Source: Bacteroidales bacterium
GTDB taxonomy: Bacteria; Bacteroidota; Bacteroidia; Bacteroidales; UBA932
NCBI GenBank assembly: GCA_024695285.1
Contig: JAILIM010000058.1
Location: 1 to 39,221 of the forward strand
DNA: 39,221 bases
Direction: 5' to 3'
The notes beneath the pieces are model-generated. The model was given only the letters and a program-made list of their open reading frames with translations. It was not told the origin of the DNA and made no database searches. How positions within the stretch are numbered: the first letter of the stretch is position 1; every line of letters begins with the position of its first letter. Shown here in pieces: positions 12,220-17,910 of the stretch. Both the position numbers and the translations under genes were made by a program.

Positions 12220-13917
12220 TCAATACCTCGGAGTCCGGTTTAGGACACCCTGGCGTATAAAATACTCATTTCTTTTGTCGATAGGTATCAAGGTAAAGAA
12301 CAACTTCCCGGTATCATATCGCTTCAATTGATAGTTTTCCCCATCTTTGTAAGTAATCACATTATCTATATAATCTACATAACAAAACTCAAGGGGATCA
12401 GCACCTTCCTTCGTTTTTACAATCGCTTTTTTCTTTGTCTCGTTTTCCTGGCTATGTGTTCCTGTTACATTGAGATCAACTTTTACTATTTCTATTGTAG
12501 CGCCGGCAGAAAGACTTGTAGATACAGAATTGGTTGTTTTAACTGTAACCTCATCTTCGTAGGTTATTTCTTTGTCTGCATCGAACTCGGTGGCTATAAC
12601 CTTAACGTTGTCCGAATAGGAAGCTAAATTCCAGTTGTTGTGCAAGCATATAAAATGGCCGTGGTCTCCAGGATAATACCATTTTGGTTCAACACTGTTC
12701 TCTATAATCGCAAAAGTAGTTTCCGTATTGCCAAATATCCTCCAAATGAATCTGCGAGAGTTTTTCCTAACATACATTAAGTCCCTGGGTGATATGGTTA
12801 GTGTAATACCATCTTCGACATTAACCAGGTTATCCTCCCTGTCAAAGTATAGGAAATTCAGTTTTATTTCATAGTTTCCGTTGGCCCATAAATGATTCAG
12901 GACCCGATCAAAAGACCAGCCACCATCGGGAGTCTGAAGGGCATAATAATCTTCTGACCATTTAGGATCTTTGGAATCGTCGCAAATATCTTTCAGATTC
13001 ACAAGCGGTATTGCGAATCGATACAGCATTTCTGCTTTAAAATTGTTATGGATTCCATAATTGGTATTGCTTTTGGACATACCATAATATATCAAATCCC
13101 TCTGAACTCCTCCATTCCATCCAAGACCAAACTCATTATATGCATCGATAGTATCTTGACTGAGTGCGCTAAGAGTCGATGCAGATATTGTATCTCCTAC
13201 TTTTGATACAATATCGGTTGAGTCAGAAGAATTCTTGTATATAGTGGTTTCGTCCCCCCAAGCCCAGTTGTTTCCTCGTGTGTGTGGACTCCTTGAGCCG
13301 TCGAATGCTGGATCCGCAAATTCATATACTGTTTGTCCGGACTTTGTGCTAAACGAAGCTTTTATACGTTCGTTGCTTTTCACAATAATGACAGGGAAAC
13401 TTGGAACAGCATTGGCAGGGAAGTCATCAATTAGTTCCCCATCAAGAAACAAATGATGTGAATCCCCAGATTCATCATAACCTACTGCAATACTACTCAA
13501 GCTCGTGTCCCACGTCTTTACACTAAAACAATTCTCGTCCACCCAGGAATAATCTGGCACCAGCATAGTTAGCTTTGGGAGAGCCATTGTTATATTCTCC
13601 AAATAATCTGGGTTACAGTATTTAAGCAGTATATTTTTGAATGTATTAGTTCCGTCAACCACTGTGTTGGAAACAAACGGGTAGAATACATCATAATCTT
13701 TGTCAAATTCTTTGAGTGCCTCATTTTTCAAGAATTGCCTCAGATCTTCACTGCCTGCCAACGCCTGCGAGAGTATTTCAGCGAAGTCTCTCATAGCAAT
13801 CTGAGGGTTTATGGTTATCTGTTCTTGAGGATAATCTTTGCTTGCCACATCTTCTTTTGTGCAAGCACTAACAAACGGTAGAATAAGAATAGCCGCAATA
13901 ATGACTTTTAATCTCAT
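12220..13917 (-). CDS. Large lipoprotein of unknown function
   Basis: 565 residues with lipobox FVSAC (Cys19). I do not recognise the family. The N-terminal third has acidic helices, and a central part is rich in aromatic residues (NNWAWGDETTIYKNS, PKWSEDYYALQTPDGGWSF). The C-terminal region has a Thr/Ser-rich strand pattern (TVKTTNSVSTSLSAGATIEIVKVDLNVTG is split here only for description) resembling a beta-sandwich or aerolysin-like stem, which is speculative. It lies directly downstream of cassette B and is followed by the barrel protein after 23 bp. It is probably a surface or periplasmic protein. Its AT-rich coding sequence suggests acquisition with the rest of the island. Confidence 0.75.
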   Translation of the reverse strand: MRLKVIIAAILILPFVSACTKEDVASKDYPQEQITINPQIAMRDFAEILSQALAGSEDLRQFLKNEALKEFDKDYDVFYPFVSNTVVDGTNTFKNILLKYCNPDYLENITMALPKLTMLVPDYSWVDENCFSVKTWDTSLSSIAVGYDESGDSHHLFLDGELIDDFPANAVPSFPVIIVKSNERIKASFSTKSGQTVYEFADPAFDGSRSPHTRGNNWAWGDETTIYKNSSDSTDIVSKVGDTISASTLSALSQDTIDAYNEFGLGWNGGVQRDLIYYGMSKSNTNYGIHNNFKAEMLYRFAIPLVNLKDICDDSKDPKWSEDYYALQTPDGGWSFDRVLNHLWANGNYEIKLNFLYFDREDNLVNVEDGITLTISPRDLMYVRKNSRRFIWRIFGNTETTFAIIENSVEPKWYYPGDHGHFICLHNNWNLASYSDNVKVIATEFDADKEITYEDEVTVKTTNSVSTSLSAGATIEIVKVDLNVTGTHSQENETKKKAIVKTKEGADPLEFCYVDYIDNVITYKDGENYQLKRYDTGKLFFTLIPIDKRNEYFIRQGVLNRTPRY

Positions 13918-14040
13918 AAAGTTGGATAAATAATTGTTTCAAAGATGTTTATGTTTTATTCTATCGATAGTGTTCAAAAAATGCGTTTTTATTGTATTTG
14001 CCATAATAGACGCACGAATCCGGAAAAATAACACTCGGAT
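13918..14040 (-). promoter_or_regulatory. Upstream cassette copy B (for the 565-aa lipoprotein)
   Basis: The sequence matches cassette A from the start codon outward, including the palindrome CTATCGATAG (13961-13970) at the same distance from ATG and the inverted repeat AATCCG-N13-CGGATT (14017-14041). Similarity stops just after the second arm, close to the stop of the next gene, so the 32-nt elements seen in A and C are absent here. Confidence 0.8.
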
Positions 14041-14054
14041 TGGAAAATAGAGTG

Positions 14055-14753
14055 CTATTCTTGTTCTTTCGTTTCGGACCTTGCTATGAAATGGTCTCCG
14101 AATGCGGTGTAGATGTGGATTTCGATGTTGTGTAAATCAACGGTAGGGTTTCCTGTAGGGCTGAAAGTTAAAGTGCTTTCAAACAAGTCTTCTCTTAGCC
14201 ACTCATCCACCAGACTGGTTTCGAGATTCTTGCCGTATTCGTTGTTTGCATAGAAAATACCGTTGTAATAATCTTGCAGCATAATGTCCCCAAAAGAAAC
14301 ATTAGACAGTTTATTATTCTTTTTCCTGCTCCTGAAACAGCTTTGGACACTCACCAGGTCAGAAACGAAGGATCCTGCCGGATGCTCTGCATCTAAATCC
14401 ACAAGAGTTATTGCTTCCATTTTGGTAATGCGCCAATCAAATGCTTCCCACTTAGGTGCAGGTCTGGAGTTGTAATCAGCGAAATTTTGATGAAGGACCG
14501 TGTCAAGCGCAGAATAATAAGTGAAACTTTCTGCATTTTGGTTAGCATTATCAGTATAATAGGGATACAAAAAAGCTGCTTCTCTTTGGCCGCCAATATC
14601 AGCATATGCCAGTCTTACATTTGATATCCTATAGAAAACACAGCAATTCTTTTTATATGTTCTTACCCCAAAGCCATCGGGAAATAACAAATCCCCGATG
14701 AGGCTGCAAGAGGACAGCAAAAGTATAACGGGTAGCAATTTGAGGTGTTTCAT
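14055..14753 (-). CDS. Small lipoprotein, paralogue of 8900-9571; function unknown
   Basis: 232 residues from ATG 14753, with lipobox LLSSC (Cys16). An earlier in-frame ATG at 14777 would put eight residues before the signal peptide; the lipoprotein start is preferred. It shares several blocks with the 8900-9571 product: FDWRITKMEAITLVDLDAEH, FGDIMLQDYYN and the C-terminal NIEIHIYTAFGDHFIARSET. The middle diverges and is longer here (RSRKKNNKLSN). It is the first gene after cassette C and lies 138 bp ahead of the 565-aa lipoprotein. The two paralogues bracket the AT-rich island. No family assignment is possible by eye. Confidence 0.8.
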   Translation of the reverse strand: MKHLKLLPVILLLSSCSLIGDLLFPDGFGVRTYKKNCCVFYRISNVRLAYADIGGQREAAFLYPYYTDNANQNAESFTYYSALDTVLHQNFADYNSRPAPKWEAFDWRITKMEAITLVDLDAEHPAGSFVSDLVSVQSCFRSRKKNNKLSNVSFGDIMLQDYYNGIFYANNEYGKNLETSLVDEWLREDLFESTLTFSPTGNPTVDLHNIEIHIYTAFGDHFIARSETKEQE

Positions 14754-14786
14754 CGTCCTGAGGAAATAATCAATCATAAAACTAGT

Positions 14787-14927
14787 TGTTCAAATAATGA
14801 GTTTTTACGGTGTTTGCCATAATAGACGCACGAATCCGGAAAAGTAACACTCGGATTTGTGAAAAAATGAAGAGCCGGTTCCCACTTTGTCCTTAAAAAA
14901 CGTCATTGTCAAGGACAAACGAACCCC
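14787..14927 (-). promoter_or_regulatory. Upstream cassette copy C (for the 232-aa lipoprotein)
   Basis: Near-identical to 11139-11279 (copy A) over about 140 bp, including AATCCG-N13-CGGATT at 14833-14857 and one 32-nt element at 14887-14918. The CTATCGATAG palindrome of copies A and B is missing on the ATG side, where similarity ends. Confidence 0.8.
14887..14918. repeat. 32-nt inverted-repeat element, copy 3
   Basis: Arms TTGTCCTT and AAGGACAA enclose AAAAAACGTCATTGTC; it differs from copy 2 by one base. It has the same orientation and the same position within the cassette as copy 1. Confidence 0.85.
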
Positions 14928-14938
14928 ATGCAGTTCTT

Positions 14939-15112
14939 CTATTTACATTCAATTGATTGAAGGTGATCAACCAGTTCTTGGGAGTTACCAATTACACGGT
15001 CAAACAGTTTATACATCAACTCCGGTTCCTGTTTCTCCGGCATATATACGATAGTCTTGAGTCCTTTCCCGGCGAACCATCCGGCTTCGGTGTGGGCGCT
15101 TCTTCCGGAGGG
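14939..15112 (-). pseudogene. C-terminal remnant resembling a nucleoside 2-deoxyribosyltransferase-like protein
   Basis: Reading the minus strand to TAG at 14939 gives about 57 residues containing PSGRSAHTEAGWFAGKGL, then KTIVYMPEKQEPELMYKLFD and a C-terminal helix NSQELVDHL. The pattern P-x-GRSAH-x-E-x-G ... PELMY is that of a Rossmann-like nucleotide-sugar cleaving family common in Bacteroidota and their phages. No plausible start codon or N-terminal half is found: upstream the frame turns into a Pro/Lys-rich stretch (PTPPPAEPKKK) and soon meets a stop. It is best read as a truncated leftover at the island boundary. The family call is from motif memory only. Confidence 0.5.
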
Positions 15113-15277
15113 TTTCTTTTTAGGTTCAGCCGGAGGAGGAGTTGGTTGTGGGGATTCTGTTCGGTTTGTGCGAAGTTACGAATAATCCCTGAATTCTGTT
15201 GACTTCGCTGTCCACGGGGCTTGGATATGGACGGGAGGAAAGAAAGCACCAGATTCTAGTATGGTTTTTCAGATTTA

Positions 15278-15308
15278 TTTGGTAAAACAGAAAAAGTGCA
15301 TATCTTTG
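15278..15308 (+). promoter_or_regulatory. Consensus Bacteroidota promoter of the candidate small RNA
   Basis: TTTG (15278-15281) and TATCTTTG (15301-15308) match the -33 and -7 consensus perfectly with a 19-bp spacer. No credible protein start follows at short range; instead a structured stretch ending in a T-run follows. Confidence 0.75.
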
Positions 15309-15311
15309 CAC

Positions 15312-15393
15312 CAACAAGAAAAGACCTGCGCAACATGAAGTCTTAAGTTCCTACTTGAGGGGTTAGTAGTGTTGGTGGAGCTTTTCTTTTTTT
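15312..15393 (+). ncRNA. Candidate small RNA or transcribed leader, about 80 nt
   Basis: The expected start is a few bases after the -7 box at 15308. The transcript contains an 8-bp hairpin TCTTAAGT-TCCT-ACTTGAGG (15341-15360) and ends in a T-rich run (15382-15393). CACCAACA (15309-15316) is complementary to TGTTGGTG (15370-15377), and AGAAAAG (15317-15323) is complementary to CTTTTCT (15381-15387). These two pairings cannot be nested together, so alternative folds are possible. It may be a free small RNA or an attenuated leader of the ATPase gene 140 bp downstream, though that gene has its own promoter. I cannot match it to a named RNA family; 6S, tmRNA and SRP RNA hallmarks are absent. Confidence 0.5.
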
Positions 15394-15453
15394 ATGCCTT
15401 CTTTTCCCGGAATTCCGCTGGAACAAACAAACCACCTGGCCAGTTTTTCACCT

Positions 15454-15518
15454 TGCACTATTTTTGGTGCGATTTTTACAAAAAACTGCACTATTTTCAG
15501 TGCAAAGTATTATATTTG
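15454..15518 (+). promoter_or_regulatory. ATPase promoter with two palindromic operator-like sites
   Basis: TATATTTG (15511-15518) is a good -7 box, 16 bp ahead of the ATPase ATG. Two similar inverted repeats lie upstream: TGCACTATTTTTGGTGC (15454-15470) and TGCACTATTTTCAGTGCA (15487-15504). Their starts are 33 bp apart, about three helical turns, and the second covers the expected -33 region. This arrangement is typical of repressor binding. Confidence 0.6.
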
Positions 15519-15534
15519 CCTCAAAAAAGCTCGT

Positions 15535-16713
15535 ATGGAACAGCTATACAATACTTTCCGCCTCAAACTCTCCCTGACCCCGATGGACTATGTCAGGGAA
15601 TTCCACGACAAAATCAATTGGTCCAACCGTCTCATCTGCATTATGGGGCAGAAAGGTGTCGGCAAATCCACTATGCTCCTCCAGCATATCAAAAAGTTCG
15701 ACAACCAGGAGGAAACCCTCTATGTCACCGCTGACAACATCTATTTCTCCGGCCACACCCTTTATGATTTGGCGCAGTCTTTTTTCAAGGCTGGAGGAAA
15801 GCGCCTTTACATTGACGAAATTCATAAATACAAGCCCTGGTCAACGGAAATCAAGAACATATACGACGATATACCGCTTCTTCAAGTAGTCTATTCCGGC
15901 AGTTCGCTCCTTGCCCTCCGGAAAGGGAACAAGGCCGACCTCAGCCGCAGGGCTATTCCGTACACAATGCCCGGCCTGTCCTTCCGCGAGTACCTCAACA
16001 TACGTAACGGCTGGTCGTTGAAGATAGCCTCGTTAGACGAGATTCTGCGCGGACGCATCGACTTCCCTTACGGGGAACATCGGCCTCTTGTTTACTACAA
16101 AGACTACTGCAAGACCGGCTTCTATCCCTATTTCCAGGAGGGAGACGCTCCTATCCGTCTGGAAAATGCCGTCCTCAGCACCGTGGAAAACGACATCCCT
16201 GCTTACGCGGAAATGACTGTCGCATCTGCAGCTAAGTTGAAGAAACTGATGTACATCCTTTCCAAGAGCGTCCCTTACAAGCCCAGCAACGATACGCTGG
16301 GCCGCGACCTTGGCATCAGCCGCAACATTGTCCCTGATTACATCGAGTATCTCACCAAATCCGGCCTTTTTGGCGCCCTGCACGAACCCGGTCACAGCGA
16401 CAATCTGCTGACAAAGGTGGAGAAACTCTATCTTGGCAACAGCAACATCGCCCTTGCCCTTTCCGAAGATGGTATCATAGACTCCGGAAATATGCGTGAG
16501 ACCAACTTCCTGGCCTGGACCTCGCAGGTACATAAAGTCACCTCTTCCAAGATCTCCGATTTTGAGATTGGCGGCGTCACCTTTGAGGTCGGAGGAAAGA
16601 ACAAAAAAGGGAAACAAATCAAAGACGCCGAGGTCGGATATCTTGTAAAGGATGATATGGAATTTGCCGCCGGCAACTCCATTCCAATCTGGATGTTCGG
16701 CTTCATCTATTGA
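15535..16713 (+). CDS. AAA (AAA_14) ATPase with DUF4143 C-terminal domain
   Basis: 392 residues from ATG 15535, chosen because the -7 box lies just upstream; the open frame to 15394 would run through the promoter and operators. The Walker A motif GQKGVGKST is near residues 38-46 and the Walker B region KRLYIDEIHKY near 88-98. VYSGSSLLAL (sensor-like) and the DLSRRAIPYTMPGLSFREYL segment are typical of the AAA_14/DUF4143 family. The C-terminal half has a winged-helix-like region (LGRDLGISRNIVPDYIEYL) and the nuclease-like core EVGGKNKKGKQIKDAEVGYLV expected of DUF4143 proteins. These predicted ATPases are abundant and often mobile in Bacteroidota; their biological role is not established. Confidence 0.88.
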   Translation: MEQLYNTFRLKLSLTPMDYVREFHDKINWSNRLICIMGQKGVGKSTMLLQHIKKFDNQEETLYVTADNIYFSGHTLYDLAQSFFKAGGKRLYIDEIHKYKPWSTEIKNIYDDIPLLQVVYSGSSLLALRKGNKADLSRRAIPYTMPGLSFREYLNIRNGWSLKIASLDEILRGRIDFPYGEHRPLVYYKDYCKTGFYPYFQEGDAPIRLENAVLSTVENDIPAYAEMTVASAAKLKKLMYILSKSVPYKPSNDTLGRDLGISRNIVPDYIEYLTKSGLFGALHEPGHSDNLLTKVEKLYLGNSNIALALSEDGIIDSGNMRETNFLAWTSQVHKVTSSKISDFEIGGVTFEVGGKNKKGKQIKDAEVGYLVKDDMEFAAGNSIPIWMFGFIY

Positions 16714-16729
16714 CATTGCTGTTACTATT

Positions 16730-16743
16730 TGAGGGCGCCCTCA
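16730..16743. other. Perfect 14-bp palindrome
   Basis: TGAGGGCGCCCTCA lies between the ATPase stop and the ECF sigma promoter. It has no T-run after it, so it looks more like a protein-binding site than a terminator. Confidence 0.4.
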
Positions 16744-16810
16744 GTGTCGGCAAATTCAACGCCGGGACATACGCTTTTTGCATTAAAAAATGGCTCCGGA
16801 TGCGGCAGGA

Positions 16811-16841
16811 TTGGTTTTTTGAAAAACTTTGACTATATTTG
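16811..16841 (+). promoter_or_regulatory. Promoter of the ECF sigma/anti-sigma pair
   Basis: TATATTTG (16834-16841) matches the -7 consensus, and TTGG (16811-16814) lies 19 bp before it at the -33 position. The ATG follows 13 bp after the -7 box, giving a very short 5' leader. Confidence 0.6.
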
Positions 16842-16854
16842 AACTCCACTGACT

Positions 16855-17364
16855 ATGGCACGCTTCCAGAAAATAGATGAACTGTTCAGGCTTTTCTATA
16901 AGCCGATGTGCATCTATGCTACGCATTATCTTGGCAATACCGAGGGAGTTGAGGATATCGTGCAGGATGCGTTCCTGTCCTTGTGGCAGAAAATGGAGGA
17001 CGGCCTGGAGCCGGCATCTCCCAAGTCTTATCTCTCCTCAATAGTGCACAATGCCTGTGTGGACCGCCTCAGGCGGGAAGCATCGCATCCCGTTTCCGGC
17101 TTGCCCTCGGATATGGAGGAGCCCGTCTCCGACGAAGAGGCCCTCGACCGTTCTTTTGCCGAAGCGTGGCTTTGGACGGCTATAGACAAACTGCCCGAAG
17201 GCAGGCGGCGTATGTTTCTGATGCATAAACGTGAAGGCCTCTCCTGCGCCGAAATCGCCGACAGACTCGAAGTCTCCGAAGGCACAGTCCGCAACCAGAT
17301 TTCCCGTGCCCTCAAGACTCTTCGCCAGGGAGCTAAGACACTATTCTTTTTCTTTTTTCTCTGA
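16855..17364 (+). CDS. ECF-type RNA polymerase sigma factor
   Basis: 169 residues. Region 2 is seen at about 8-75 (LFRLFYKPMCIYATHYLGN, VEDIVQDAFLSLWQKM, SYLSSIVHNACVDRLRR). Region 4 is at about 108-160 (AIDKLPEGRRRMFLMHKREG, SCAEIADRLEVSEGTVRNQI). There is no extra domain, so it is a standard extracytoplasmic-function sigma of the Bacteroidota FecI/RpoE-like group. The C-terminus ends in an unusual run of Phe (TLFFFFFL) encoded by a T-rich stretch. The membrane anti-sigma gene follows 57 bp later. Such pairs usually control TonB-receptor loci; the only receptor in the window with an STN signalling domain is at 6490-8928. Confidence 0.92.
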   Translation: MARFQKIDELFRLFYKPMCIYATHYLGNTEGVEDIVQDAFLSLWQKMEDGLEPASPKSYLSSIVHNACVDRLRREASHPVSGLPSDMEEPVSDEEALDRSFAEAWLWTAIDKLPEGRRRMFLMHKREGLSCAEIADRLEVSEGTVRNQISRALKTLRQGAKTLFFFFFL

Positions 17365-17421
17365 ACCCGGTGTTACATTTCCGATCCATCTCCGTCTATT
17401 AAGACGAAAAACGGCAAAGCG

Positions 17422-17883
17422 ATGAAAGAATCTTTCGAAAAGAAGCTTGATTTCGTGGTCAGACATTACAAAGAAGGTCTGTTTGACACCCGGAAAGCGA
17501 TAGAGCGCCTGCACGGCAGCTTTGCGGACTCTCGTCCTGTCCGGAAGTGGTGGAGCGTGTTGGCCGCAGCAGCTGCGTCCGTGGCGGTGGCGTTCGCTGC
17601 GGGGTATGGAATCTACAGCTCAGTCAGTGATTCTCCCGCTCCGGAGCAGAAGCCTGCCGCAACTCCGGCCCAAACGCCTACGGAGGCTCCTGCAGCCCAC
17701 GTTTTCATCTTTAAAGACACCCCTGTCGCCGAAGTACTGAAGGAGCTGGGAGACTACTATGGCTGCACGCTGAGCGCTTCTCCCACCAGCAAGCACCTGA
17801 CGGCAACTTTCCCTGAGGATGATCTCGACACGATACTGTCTGTCATCGAATCGGCCCTGGATATAGATATCACGGCGGAATAA
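17422..17883 (+). CDS. Minimal FecR-like anti-sigma factor lacking the FecR domain
   Basis: 153 residues. A cytoplasmic helical segment (1-42, rich in charged residues) precedes one transmembrane helix (about 44-67, VLAAAAASVAVAFAAGYGIY). Then comes a Pro/Ala/Thr-rich linker (71-92) and a C-terminal domain at 93-150 (VFIFKDTPVAEVLKELGDYY, LTATFPEDDLDTILSVIESA) resembling the STN-like FecR C-terminal domain (DUF4974). Ordinary Bacteroidota FecR anti-sigmas are about 300-400 residues with a beta FecR domain between helix and DUF4974; here that domain is absent. Position right after an ECF sigma gene supports the anti-sigma role. Whether it binds the distant STN receptor is inference. Confidence 0.75.
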   Translation: MKESFEKKLDFVVRHYKEGLFDTRKAIERLHGSFADSRPVRKWWSVLAAAAASVAVAFAAGYGIYSSVSDSPAPEQKPAATPAQTPTEAPAAHVFIFKDTPVAEVLKELGDYYGCTLSASPTSKHLTATFPEDDLDTILSVIESALDIDITAE

Positions 17884-17910
17884 TCAAATTATTTGACTAT
17901 CTTCGCAAGT

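Noticed and set aside
15126..15317. Small minus-strand open frame of about 63 codons
   Set aside because: It runs antisense through the consensus promoter and has no recognisable features.
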